Source of the DNA: Nitrospirales bacterium
GTDB lineage: Bacteria > Nitrospirota > Nitrospiria > Nitrospirales > UBA8639
Length of the DNA stretch: 64,000 nt
Direction of reading: 5' to 3'
NCBI GenBank assembly: GCA_021604005.1
Contig: BQIV01000006.1
Coordinates: 1-64,000 of the forward strand
The position numbers and the translations under genes were made by a program. Of the stretch, positions 1 through 9,200 are shown in pieces (position 1 is the stretch's first letter; each line of letters begins with the position of its first letter). The notes under the pieces are model-generated. The model saw only the letters and a program-made list of their open reading frames with translations. It did not search any database and was not told the DNA's origin.

Positions 1-92
1 CTCATGGATTCGCCCCGCTGCCAGCGATCCCAAATGTCTGCTCGTTGTTCCGCGTTAAAGTAAATGCGGGTTCGGTGTTTCACACACCCCAT
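1..92 (-). CDS. IS30-family transposase, N-terminal end (cut by window edge)
   Basis: Reading the minus strand from the ATG at 92 gives 30 codons that run off the window. The visible residues include TRIYFNAEQRADIWDRWQRG, which matches the N-terminal helix-turn-helix start of IS30-type DDE transposases as I know them. The first residues are MGCVKH, with a purine-rich GAGAG directly before the ATG. The catalytic core lies outside the window, so it cannot be said whether the gene is intact. The nearby sequence at 112-134 has the look of an IS30 terminal repeat, which supports the call. Family assignment is fairly secure; completeness is unknown. Confidence 0.75.
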   Translation of the reverse strand, partial: MGCVKHRTRIYFNAEQRADIWDRWQRGESM

Positions 93-111
93 CTCTCGAA
101 GATAAGATAAA

Positions 112-134
112 GTGTTGCGTTGATCAATTGAACT
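112..134. repeat. probable IS30 terminal inverted repeat (one end)
   Basis: About 20 bp before the transposase start, the minus strand reads TTCAATTGATCAACGCAACA, the form that ends of many IS30-type elements take. This would place the element boundary near 135, with the rest of the element outside the window. Nothing else gene-like is seen between here and 300. The matching end is not visible, so the exact limit is a guess. Confidence 0.5.
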
Positions 135-300
135 CACAGCCGATCTGAGCTATTCACGACATGATTTTCAAGTTCTATAGAGTGTCCACTTTTGGATAAT
201 ACCTCAATTAAACCTGCCACTAGCTGTCAGATCAGATTTTGACAAGCATAAGATAAGATACAACATCATTCTTGAGAAGAAAGGAATGTAGCTACCCCTT

Positions 301-1923
301 TCAAATTCCTCCCTTCAATCGGTCCAATCGGTCTTTTTTCAACTCAATCCAAATACTCTTTTCTCGAGTCACATGGACCGCGCCGGGTTTCAGCCCCTTT
401 GATTTCTTCACAAATTTACGAAGTGTATAAATCACTTCACCCTTTCCACTTTTTTTGAGATCACTGTAGAACAACGCCAGTGTCGCGGCGTCTCGCAATG
501 TTTCATGCGGCACATCGGTGGCTTTCTCTAACCGAACGACGACGTGGGAACCAGGGCAGCCTCGTGCGTGAAGCCAGAGATCGTCAGGCTTGGCGACTTT
601 TAATGTGAGATAATCATTGTCGTTCGCACTTTTCCCGACCAAGATCGTCAATCCATCGAATGATTCAAACGTTCGATACTGTTTCGCCTGCGGCTTGGTC
701 TTGCCTTTTTGCGCGTTGACAATGTGACGGAGTGATTCAGAATGGCTATGCTGGGGGGAATTTTTTTTTGTCTTGCCATCGTCCCCTTGGGACGATGGCG
801 GGGTGAGGGGGAAAGCTTTCATGGTAGCATTCAACCTTTCCGCTGATGGCATCTCAACTAACTCCTCAAGTTCTTCCTTTTCTAATTGTGTTAGTTCTTC
901 TTTGAGTGAAAGGATATCTTTCTCTGTTTGTTCTAATCGTGCCCGAAGGTGTTCCTGAGCGGATAAATACTTTCGATATTTACGAAAGTAGTCTTCCATA
1001 TTCCACACTGGATCTTTGAGTTCATTCAATGGAAGAGAAAGAGTCGGCAATGCCGAATCATAATAGTCCACCACTTCGATGATTGCTTGCCGAGGCTGCA
1101 AGGTATGCAATTGACTCTTCAGTAATTCTCCGTACCGTTGATATTCTCGATACTTCTCTGCCTTGACTAAATCGGCTTCAAGCGTCTTTTGCCGACGCGT
1201 TGCTTGCTTGAGAGCCTTTCGAACTTGGTTTGTTCGAGCTTTGAACCACTCTAATCGGTTCTGAGACTCCTGCTGTTCCCGAAAACGTTTCTCCAGCTCA
1301 GCCGACACCGGAAACCTATCCATAAAATCCCGTCCTTTCAATGGAAGGGATTGGTGGGGGTAATTCTGTCGTGTATGTTTCTCGGCCTCTTTATCTTTTC
1401 CCTGTTCGGGATTGATTCTCACAGAGGGTGAACGGTTAAGTGACGGTATCATGTTGTGTTTGGAAGTAGACGGTGGAACATATGGCTGCCCAGTTTCCAT
1501 TCTCGATGGCTTTAATGCTTGCAGAACGGTTTGCGCTTCATTTAACACAAAGACATTCGACTGATTACCAGTGAGTGCAACGACTACGACATACGTAGCC
1601 GAGGCTTTTATGGCAGTGATATATACAATTCGATCGCCCGGTTCTTGTTCGATGGATTCAATGCGAGCCCCTTCGAGATGCGAACGAAGATATTGACAAA
1701 ATTGTAGCGGAGTGGGAGGGTTCTTCGATTTGTTGGAGGTGATGTGCAGGCGAGCGAATCCTGGTTCAACAGATATGAGTAACGTTCCTGACTCACCGGG
1801 TCTTCGAATGTCGAATGTCAGGATAAACGGCTGCGGCTGATGAATCTTCTGAATCAGTCCACCCCGAAGGGCCTGCTTACATTCCTTTGTAACGGCTGTA
1901 CAGTCAGAAAGAGAAAGCGCCAT
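301..1923 (-). CDS. rqcH: RqcH/NFACT-family ribosome quality-control protein
   Basis: The 540-residue protein has the NFACT layout. The N-terminal domain (about 1-220) begins MALSLSDCTAVTKECKQAL. A long charged coiled-coil hairpin follows (about 220-355), then a low-complexity linker, and a C-terminal NFACT-R/DUF814 domain (about 420-530) with the PDDLWLHARGCPGSHVVV core. Family members (RqcH, Rqc2/NEMF, formerly fibronectin-binding protein FbpA) bind stalled large ribosomal subunits and add C-terminal alanine tails that mark nascent chains for degradation. Length is in the usual range, and the start is the only ATG before the conserved N-terminus. It stands alone, transcribed toward the IS30 remnant. 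The exact activity here is inferred from the family. Confidence 0.9.
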   Translation of the reverse strand: MALSLSDCTAVTKECKQALRGGLIQKIHQPQPFILTFDIRRPGESGTLLISVEPGFARLHITSNKSKNPPTPLQFCQYLRSHLEGARIESIEQEPGDRIVYITAIKASATYVVVVALTGNQSNVFVLNEAQTVLQALKPSRMETGQPYVPPSTSKHNMIPSLNRSPSVRINPEQGKDKEAEKHTRQNYPHQSLPLKGRDFMDRFPVSAELEKRFREQQESQNRLEWFKARTNQVRKALKQATRRQKTLEADLVKAEKYREYQRYGELLKSQLHTLQPRQAIIEVVDYYDSALPTLSLPLNELKDPVWNMEDYFRKYRKYLSAQEHLRARLEQTEKDILSLKEELTQLEKEELEELVEMPSAERLNATMKAFPLTPPSSQGDDGKTKKNSPQHSHSESLRHIVNAQKGKTKPQAKQYRTFESFDGLTILVGKSANDNDYLTLKVAKPDDLWLHARGCPGSHVVVRLEKATDVPHETLRDAATLALFYSDLKKSGKGEVIYTLRKFVKKSKGLKPGAVHVTREKSIWIELKKDRLDRLKGGI

Positions 1924-2150
1924 ATATTGTCATAACAAGGCCACGAGCAGAGATCAATGGGAGTTATGTCTATGTACATGGTGGCTGGCAATGTTGAGAG
2001 CAGGTTGTGAGAAGTAGGCTATATGTTTTCGTTCGATGCTGCGTAAAATATTGCACCCTTCAGGGTGGTCATGTATCTGTCTTTCCATCAAATGAGAAAT
2101 GCATAGTATGGTATGTGAATCTAGAGGAAGAGGTTCGCGTGGCTCATTAT

Positions 2151-2291
2151 GGGCACCACTAAAAACCAGGATTTTTTCGTGAGGGCAAGGAAGCGGTGCG
2201 CGCAAAACCGCAGTGTATAGAGGCATACATGAGGATTTGAGCACGCAGCTGACGCCGTCATCGCGGAAAGGGACGGTTTTTAGTGGTGCCC
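2151..2291. mobile_element. 141-bp miniature transposable element (MITE-like), copy 1
   Basis: The segment is bounded by perfect 17-bp inverted repeats, GGGCACCACTAAAAACC at 2151-2167 and its complement at 2275-2291. It is flanked on both sides by TTAT (2147-2150 and 2292-2295), a probable 4-bp target duplication. Its last 67 bp (2225-2291) match, in inverse orientation, the left end of a second element at 31321-31387, with about 57 of 67 positions identical by hand count. The shared part encodes a short peptide (IHEDLS/RTxLT) that looks like a transposase C-terminus. It therefore appears to be an internal-deletion derivative of an IS with no transposase of its own. It ends 32 bp before the next gene. 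Confidence 0.75.
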
Positions 2292-2323
2292 TTATATTTT
2301 ATGTTCGAGAAAGGAACGTCACT

Positions 2324-2683
2324 GTGGAGATACCATCAGTTGTGATCGTGCTCGGTGGGGTTGTCGTGGGTTTGGGGGCCGCATTAACAGGGTTAGGCGG
2401 AGGATTTTTAATGGTTCCCTTTTTATTGTTTTTGGGGTTTACTGCACAGAAAGCCGTGGGCACGTCGTTTCTCGGGATTGTGCTGATTTCTCTCTCCGCG
2501 CTTGTGGCCCAAAACAAACTGGCACATGTGGATTATAAAGTTGGGTTGCTCTTGGGTGTGGGAGGTATTGTCGGTGCACAGATCGGAACGCATCTTCTTG
2601 AGCATGTGTCCACTGACCAATTCAAGAACATATTTGCTATGATGCTCATGGTGCTGAGTGTCTATCTATTGGTCAAGACGTAA
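2324..2683 (+). CDS. half-size TSUP (TauE/SafE) family membrane protein
   Basis: The protein is 119 residues if started at the GTG at 2324, which has AAGGA 8 bases upstream. An earlier in-frame ATG at 2213 lies inside the miniature element and is unlikely to be used. It has four hydrophobic segments and the TSUP half-repeat signature (GLGAALTGLGGGFLMVP, then KAVGTSFLGIV). Full TauE/SafE anion or sulfite-type exporters are about 250 residues with two such halves, so this is one half and probably works as a dimer or with a second half encoded elsewhere. The substrate cannot be told. The ORF ends cleanly at LLVKT, so it need not be a broken gene. Confidence 0.75.
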   Translation: MEIPSVVIVLGGVVVGLGAALTGLGGGFLMVPFLLFLGFTAQKAVGTSFLGIVLISLSALVAQNKLAHVDYKVGLLLGVGGIVGAQIGTHLLEHVSTDQFKNIFAMMLMVLSVYLLVKT

Positions 2684-2790
2684 TGTTAAAAAACGGAATG
2701 CGAGGAAGCAAGGTTCTAGGCAAATCGGGCGATTGTTGACTGAACGTATGTTCTTTCGATTGATGCATTGATGACAAAAAGGAGTGATGT

Positions 2791-3279
2791 ATGTTGTGTC
2801 CGTGTCAAAGTGAAAAGCCCTTTACCGAATGTTGCGAGCCTATAATCGACGGGCAACGCCTAGCTGAAACGGCCGAGCAACTTATGCGGGCTCGTTATAC
2901 GGCCTATACGCAAATTAACATGGATTTTATTGAACAGACACATGATCCAGAAACAAAGGGCGATATCGATATCGATGCCAGCCGAGAGTGGGCCGAGTCG
3001 ACGAAGTGGGTAGGGCTGAATATTATTGAAACCCAACAGGGTGGAGTCAATGATGATCGTGGGACGGTTCTGTTTCAAGCGACATTTGAAACGGATGAAG
3101 GACCTCAACATCATCATGAGCTGAGCCAGTTCACTAAGCGAAATGGTGCGTGGTTTTTTACTGATGCCGTTGATCCAACCAACCAGACATTTGTCCGTAG
3201 TGAGCCGAAAATTGGCCGCAATGACCCTTGTCCTTGTGGCAGCGGGAAAAAGTATAAAAAATGTTGCGGAAGCAACTAG
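2791..3279 (+). CDS. ychJ: YchJ-family protein with two SEC-C metal-binding motifs
   Basis: The 162-residue protein begins with a SEC-C motif ([17 protein letters not shown]), followed by an NTF2-like central domain that includes [11 protein letters not shown] and DFIEQTHDP. It ends in a second SEC-C motif ([18 protein letters not shown]). This is the YchJ (UPF0225) arrangement. SEC-C motifs bind zinc and are best known from SecA; the role of YchJ is not established. The ATG follows a clear AAGGAG ribosome site. It is convergent with the next gene, with about 50 bp between them and no obvious terminator. Family call is confident; function is unknown. Confidence 0.9.
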   Translation: MLCPCQSEKPFTECCEPIIDGQRLAETAEQLMRARYTAYTQINMDFIEQTHDPETKGDIDIDASREWAESTKWVGLNIIETQQGGVNDDRGTVLFQATFETDEGPQHHHELSQFTKRNGAWFFTDAVDPTNQTFVRSEPKIGRNDPCPCGSGKKYKKCCGSN

Positions 3280-3331
3280 CGATGGGCCTTCTGGTTGTTT
3301 GCCAGAGACGATTCACGAGCGACAAGATACA

Positions 3332-3721
3332 TTATGCCTTCGCCTCACCTTGCCAGAGCATTTCGTAGCCAAGTTCTTTTGTATCGGAGCACATCGAGGC
3401 GAGTGCGGAAAAAGTTTTATTGAACACGTCATCCGCGTGAGATTTTTCATGCTCTTCAAATGATCGCCAGTACGTCACAATGGCATAATGATCGTCTGCA
3501 TCCTGTTTTGCATTCAGTGAGCCTTTTTCTGAGACGAACCCAGAAAATTTAAAGACCTGTCCGGCAAGAAATCCCCCTTTATCTCCCCCATAGGTTTCTT
3601 TGACCACCATACACATTTCTCCAACTGCAAGTTCTACCTGCTCAAAGGTCACCCCAGGTTTGAGTTTGACGGTATTCATAAGCATTTTTGATCCGAATGG
3701 GATGGTGATTGGCCCGAACAT
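3332..3721 (-). CDS. conserved protein, possibly ABM-like ferredoxin-fold barrel
   Basis: I place the start at the ATG ending at 3721 because AAGGAGG lies a few bases upstream; a longer reading to 3766 has no such site. That gives 129 residues beginning MFGPITIPFGSKML. The tail half (GGFLAGQVFKFSGF, then HYAIVTYWRSFEEHEKSH) resembles the antibiotic-biosynthesis-monooxygenase-like dimeric alpha/beta barrel, in which a strand YxIVTYW is followed by SFEEHEKSH. No cofactor site can be named. It is probably cytoplasmic, since no signal peptide or membrane segment is seen. The fold is a guess from pattern; that it is a real gene is well supported by the ribosome site. Confidence 0.65.
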   Translation of the reverse strand: MFGPITIPFGSKMLMNTVKLKPGVTFEQVELAVGEMCMVVKETYGGDKGGFLAGQVFKFSGFVSEKGSLNAKQDADDHYAIVTYWRSFEEHEKSHADDVFNKTFSALASMCSDTKELGYEMLWQGEAKA

Positions 3722-3971
3722 TGTGCCCTCCTTCGCTTCGGTCAGCACTCGAAGCTTAAAATTCAAGTCATGCCATGTTTGCTTCCATTGTGGGATAGAA
3801 ACGCAAAAGGAAGCTTTCCTCTATTATACGTGTGTCATGTTAAGAATTCCGAGTTCTCCCCGATATGCTTACGTCCAATATTTCTGTTTGAGAAACATGG
3901 GTGCAGGCTTAATAATTTACTCTCGCGAACCGATATGTATTGTAATCTTGAATAGAAATGTATTTTGTATG

Positions 3972-4148
3972 ATGAACTATCGTCCTGCTCGTTGGGTTCC
4001 GCCTGCCACATACAATGCTTCGGTTGTATGCGAGGCGTGTGGCATTGAACATTTTTCGGTATTCTATATCTCTCAAATGCTTGGCCTATTGCAATGCGAA
4101 ACATGTCTTCGCACACAGACTCCTCCAGCCTCAGTCTCACCCAAGTAA
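3972..4148 (+). CDS. small CxxC...CxxC zinc-ribbon-like protein (uncertain)
   Basis: A 58-residue frame begins at one of two adjacent ATGs (3969 or 3972). It carries two CxxC knuckles, CEAC and CETC, about 25 residues apart around a hydrophobic stretch, as in small zinc ribbons. The same frame stays open upstream to 3600 in a region that overlaps the neighbouring minus-strand gene, so openness alone is not evidence. There is no convincing ribosome site. The paired CxxC motifs are the only argument for a real product. Confidence 0.4.
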   Translation: MNYRPARWVPPATYNASVVCEACGIEHFSVFYISQMLGLLQCETCLRTQTPPASVSPK

Positions 4149-4750
4149 CTCTCATACTCGACAATTCATGTGAAGCGTCCTTGCTGGGGGTTTTTTATTG
4201 TATAGTTTTTAAACTTTTCATTAAGACGTATAGCCGTGTTATGCCCTTCCGTCTGTACGAAGTGTGTCCTCCGGCTGTGTGAGTGGGGGTGATTCAGCTG
4301 GAAGCTATGTGGTTCCGCGATAGCCTTTGGGGATACAATTGCGTCAGAGGAGATGATGCTCGAGCCCACTGCTTACTCCACCGTTCATTTCATTGCCTAT
4401 TTTCTTTCTCGTCTCAGTTTTGACTCCCTGCCGGATTTCGTCCCGGCGGCCGAGTATGTCGCTGAGCGCGTCCCACAGGGCGCACCCTTTGTTGTGAAGG
4501 CCAAAGGACTCAAAACCATTGACGCCCAGGCCAGGCTCATCGGATGAGCTGAACACCGTTTAGTGGGGCGGGCTAACTTGCTGTGCTCAAACAAGCCCGC
4601 CCAGCATGAGAGGCGTTCGCTCAACGGACTGGCCTGCAGGCGTCGGATCATAGGTACTGAGAAAAAGTTAAAAGACTGTTAAATATAAATCTAAAGTAAA
4701 TTGTGAAGTTTTTAGCAGAGAGTGTAGGACGTAGATTCTCTCAAGATGGG
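4149..4750. other. intergenic region, no convincing gene
   Basis: About 600 bp between small genes. Several overlapping frames of 60-85 codons occur at 4344-4651 on both strands, but none has a ribosome site or a family I recognise. The segment 4430-4650 is visibly more GC-rich than its surroundings and contains the strong hairpin listed separately, so it may be a relic of an inserted element. From 4650 to 4750 the sequence is AT-rich with nothing recognisable. Confidence 0.5.
4565..4601. terminator. GC-rich hairpin, possible terminator or element end
   Basis: GGGCGGGCT is followed after a short loop by AGCCCGCCC, giving a 9-bp perfect stem, with a further TTG/CAA pairing inside the loop. 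No T-tract follows on either strand, so it is not a textbook Rho-independent terminator. It could mark the end of a decayed mobile element instead. Confidence 0.35.
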
Positions 4751-4960
4751 CTAGTTTTCCAGATAGAGGCGAAGGGTGTTTTCGTGGCCAAGCGTTACAT
4801 GACCAACTTTTGTTTCCCCGCTGAGTGAGCAGGTTCGTTTAATTGAAAGTACCACCGCCGGACTATCATCCTCGTTTCGATACACCACGTCATCCAGTCT
4901 GATCTCGACGGCTTTGTCTTCATCTTCAGGGTCTAAATATTCTGAGTCATATATAGACAA
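4751..4960 (-). CDS. small acidic protein of unknown function
   Basis: This 69-residue protein starts at a TTG (complement of 4958-4960) with a good AAGGAG ribosome site 5-6 bases upstream, which is the main reason to accept it. It is acidic at the N-terminus (YDSEYLDPEDEDKAVEIRLD) and otherwise rich in short beta-like stretches (PAVVLSIKR, KVGHVTLGHE). There is no signal peptide, membrane segment or recognisable family. It stands alone between intergenic regions. It is probably real and cytoplasmic; I cannot name a function. Confidence 0.55.
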   Translation of the reverse strand: MSIYDSEYLDPEDEDKAVEIRLDDVVYRNEDDSPAVVLSIKRTCSLSGETKVGHVTLGHENTLRLYLEN

Positions 4961-5514
4961 GGTCGCTCCTTCGGTTACGGTTATCTTTCATACGATTTTT
5001 ACGTAGATATAGCGGAAGGTTATACCCGCTTGGATTGACTGATAACGCTTGACGTATTCTATCACGTATTGGATATCAAGCTTGTACAAGGTGGCGTTTT
5101 ATCGTTTCGGTATAATTGAATCGGCTATAGAGCTACAAGAATATTCAAAAGCTATGCCAATACCAATAGAGGACATGGAGCGAAACCTATGTTCTAACTT
5201 ACTGGAAAAACAAATATTTAAGAGTTGGGGTGAGCACGACAACTGGTAGGAAGCTAGGAAAATTCATGTTTGATTAGGCAGATTTGTACACGTCCTTTTC
5301 GAATGCAGTGAAAGCAACCAAGGGTTGAAAAGGAAATCACTTTAGGTATTAACGGCGCTCGTGTTTCCTCATCCATAGCTTGGTTGAGAGCAAAATGTTG
5401 AGTGAAGTCCGAATGGGATAACGTCAGGTGGGTCCTTTTTGTCATGCCCTCAGTTTCCGTCGTACATGTATATTTTTTAAATGCTAGTATCGCTTTGACA
5501 GTCCGGTAGAGTCA
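4961..5514. other. AT-rich intergenic region upstream of the IS481 relic
   Basis: About 550 bp without a gene I can support. Two 63-66-codon frames (5049-5249 on plus, 5254-5445 on minus) lack ribosome sites and family likeness. The sequence TGACAGTCCGGTAGAG near 5495-5510 is a possible degenerate left end of the following IS481-type element. Confidence 0.5.
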
Positions 5515-6075
5515 TTGGAAGCCGGGAGGATCCAGGAGAAAGGACGACGCGGGATAACTCAAAAACAAAGAATCATCAAGACGAAAGTGGAGTTGTTAGA
5601 TTTAGGCAAGCAGTTTGGCATTGTCTTGAAGGCCTGTCAGATCATAGGCTATAGCCACGATAGTTTCTATCGCTTCAAAGAACTCTGTGAGACCGGGGGC
5701 GAGGCCGTGCTGGAGGAGATTTCCCGCCGGAAGCCGATTCTCAAGAAACGCGTTGCCCCTGAGGTGGTAGACATGCTGGTGACGTTAACCATTGAACAGA
5801 CGACCTGGAGGCAGGTTCGCATGGCGAATGGGATCTGTGAACGGTTTCGCAAGACATTCTTGAGTGAATTCTATCTTGTGACGTTTCGCAAGAAAATCTA
5901 TCGCACGCTGGAGGAATTTCAGGGAGACTTAGACGCGTGGCTGGCGGCGTACAACGAGCAGCGGCCACATCAGGGACGCTGGTGTTATGGCAAGGCGCCC
6001 ATGTAAACCTTTACGGATAGTGTAAAGGTGGCGAAAGAGAAACAAGTAGCGGCGGTTAAAATAAGAAGTATGTAG
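5515..6075 (+). pseudogene. IS481-type transposase, internally deleted and interrupted
   Basis: The N-terminal part keeps the IS481 helix-turn-helix region ([20 protein letters not shown], then [13 protein letters not shown]). After residue 110 the frame jumps to the extreme C-terminal core ([18 protein letters not shown]), so the central DDE catalytic region is missing and 163 codons remain where about 340 are usual. A stop codon at 6004-6006 falls where the family normally reads PMQTF. The same frame then continues past it to a second stop at 6073-6075 with residues typical of the transposase tail. Two separate lesions mean the gene is dead. It flanks the downstream end of the injection-system operon. 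Confidence 0.85.
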
Positions 6076-6235
6076 AGCCCCCTAATTTCGGACAATCCTG
6101 TCTGTCAGATAAAGTCTTGACTTATACAAGTTAGAAAATTGACGATTTTCTCTCTTTGTTATTCTCTAGGGTTTTGTATTCAAGTTTCATTAATTCAGCT
6201 GCAGATAGTCGTCCGGACTCCTGACCATATACGAT

Positions 6236-9200
6236 TCAATCGAACAAAGCCTTTGTCTCGTCTCTGAGTGTCTTGATCGAGTCCTTGACATTACCAATTA
6301 TCCTATCCATTTCGTCTCCAGCCGTTTTCTTGTTCTTTGGATTTATCCCTATGACATAGTTTCTTTGATTCTTCTCGTATTGCTCCTGAATAATCTTCGC
6401 GTGGCGGTTAAAACGCTTAGTAAAGAATGGCTTAATAAGGCCACGCAAGTTCTCTGCAAGAACAGTTGGCGTATCGTTACTTTTTCCCTTCACATATTGC
6501 TGGAGGCCCCCTAACTGCTTGCTGTCGAATTTCTTCTTAAGCTTCTGCTGAACGGCATCTCTGTCTGGTTGATCGACTGCGTCATGAACATCTTTGAATA
6601 TAAGAATCGCTCTACCCTTATCGCGCGTATAGGACTGCATGTCAGGACTTGAGAAGATCGGCGTTTTTTTTGCCGTATTGTAACGTTTTCTGGCAGCTAT
6701 TTTACCTCCCGTAGGAAGAGTTTTAATATGCTTCTCGACCGAACTGGAAATGCTGTCCGAGATGTCGCCGATTGTCCATGCAGACCCATTTTTCTGCTTA
6801 CGCACGGCTTGGGGAAATGCGTCGTCAATCAGATGATCAGATTCGAGAATTCCTCTCATTGAAAAATTGTTCGCGAGATACTTATGTGATCCGGTTTTAC
6901 CTTCGTTGCCGGAAAAATTCAGTTTTTTATCTTTAGGCTTAAACAACACGGTTTCACGGGGTCCGGCTGGAATTGCCCTGGCCTTAGGCCTTTTGATATC
7001 GGCTTGGTTCAGTTTAAAATTTTCATTGGCTTTATTGGTGATATCAACCAACCCTTGATTGACTTTATTTTTAATTGTTTTAAGTTTTTCGGTTTTATAA
7101 CTTGTGCGGATGTCATCAGTCTGCTCTTTTACGTGCGTAATCAAGTGATCCTTGAAGTCCTGGATTTTGTTTGGCAGTGATTTCTTCGAAGAAGCGATTG
7201 TCTCGACCTTTCCATCTTCTTTCTCCTTACCGGCATGAATTTTTGCGTAGAGAACTATCGCGTAATGACTTTTAGCATTCACTTTCGTACTCCTGTCATG
7301 CAGGAGCCCTAGAGGCTTAGGATCTTGTTTGGTTTTGCTGTTCTTGGCTTGAGTGCGTGCTCTTTTTAAAGAAGTGTTTTTTTTCTGCGTTTTATTCTGC
7401 GGCTTTATAACCTTTTCAATGGCTTGAAGGGTTTTCTTCGTAGGAATATGATCCCGCTCAAAAATTGACGATATCGCAACCCCGCTGGTTCCTGCGGCTT
7501 TTTGATCCGCATCCATCTTCTTCTTTAAGGCACTCCACGTATCGACGTCACCCTCTCCCTTATAGCGTTCCGGTTTGTGGCGGAAGAGCGGGGTATTCCC
7601 CCCAGCTTCTTCATTCACCTCTGCATTCCCTTCTGCGGCTTTCCCTGCTTCCCCCATTTCCTTGGCAGCCTTGTCAATTTCCGTTTTCAAAGTCTTGAGA
7701 TTTTTGTTTTGGTTCTGATTTTTTAAGTTAAGTTTGACTTTAGTTTTAACTTTTGCCGTCTCATTGTTAGCTTCAGTTCCTTTGCCTGTTATAGCCGTAC
7801 CAATTTTCTTGGCATCTTCACCCTTGAGTTTTTTGGCCTCCGCTTTCGTCTCGTTGTCAACTTGTTCGATAGGGGTTCCTTTGCGGTACGCGATCATGAC
7901 CTGAATGGACTTGCCTTTTTTCTCTGCATAAATCCGTCTAGATGTTTTACCAATTTTGAAATTTGCCGACGGCAATTGGCGCTTGCTGTTAAGTTTGCCA
8001 ATGATCTTGGAAAACAATTTCTTGGCCTTTTTGACCAAAAAGGCAATCATTTTCTCCATCGCCTTATCGACCGGAGCGCGCAATTTTTTAATAATGCCTC
8101 GGATGGAATTGGTAATCCCGGTTACCGGTACAAGGGCGGCCAGAAAAGAAATGACCACCGGTATCGTGGCAGCTATGGTTTTTTCGATAAAGTTTGCAGC
8201 CTGCTGAATTTTTCCTACCGCAATAGCTCCCACCGAGTTGAAGATCGAATTTGCCACTTCGAGAATTTGATCGAGGCGTTCAAGAAACGTTTTGATCATA
8301 TTGTAGATGGCCAGCACCACCTTGACCACGGCTCCGACGGGGTTTGACAGTCCAGCCAGCCAACTAAGCCCCCCTTTGATCAATGTTTCGATGACAAACT
8401 TTTGAATACCACCAATCATCGTCTGTTTGAAATTCTCGATCATCTGCAGAACTCGTTGCCAAATTCCGACAAAGCCTTCTTTGAGAAGAATTTTGACAAC
8501 CTCAACCGACTTTTCGAGATAGGCGACTTTGCGCTCACCGTTGGCCCCTAGTCTTTTTACCAATTTTGCTCGGAAGTTGGCGTACGTGAGGCCGACAATC
8601 TGGAGGCCAATAGAAATCAGTCCTTTAAAGTCAAGCTTTTCTGGAATGGTGATCTCGAGTCCTTGAATGGCCCCGAACAACCAACCGAGCAACCCTTTTT
8701 TAATATGTGTGAAAACATTCGAACCAAACTGTCTGAATCCCTTAAGAACGGAGTTAAAGAGGTTTTTGGCGAATTGGAGAGGATCCTCTAGGATCGTAGA
8801 AATGACATTTCCCCCTTTCTTGATGACTCCCCAGACTTTTTCTGCCAAAGGGCCGGCGAGTTTCAAGGCTCCTCGGATGATAAATTCCAAAATCTTATCT
8901 TTTACTTCACGGATAAAGGTCAGAATGTCACGTACGATGGGAGCGAATAATGACTTGGCCTTGCGGATTGCATTTGAAGGCCAGGCGGGAATATAGTCCA
9001 GGAGTTCGCTGATGAGGCCTTTAATTCGCGTCCACGTGATGTTCAAACTGTGAAGACGTGTGTTGACCCATTCAAAGGCATTCTGGATAACCCGGGTTTC
9101 CATAAGCCGGTCAAACAAAATACCACCGCCGGGAATCATTGACATCAGGGCGCCAAGAAGATTCGTTCCATTGCGTTCCACACGATTGCCGGTAATCGGA

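Noticed and set aside
2213-2323. N-terminal extension of the TSUP frame
   Set aside because: This part is the transposase-tail remnant inside the miniature element, not TSUP sequence; the GTG at 2324 has the ribosome site.
4344-4651. Overlapping 64-84-codon frames on both strands
   Set aside because: They cover the same GC-rich patch on opposite strands without ribosome sites or recognisable motifs.
5254-5445. 63-codon minus-strand frame with a CxxC
   Set aside because: GAGGG is too close to the ATG to serve as a ribosome site, and only one CxxC is present.
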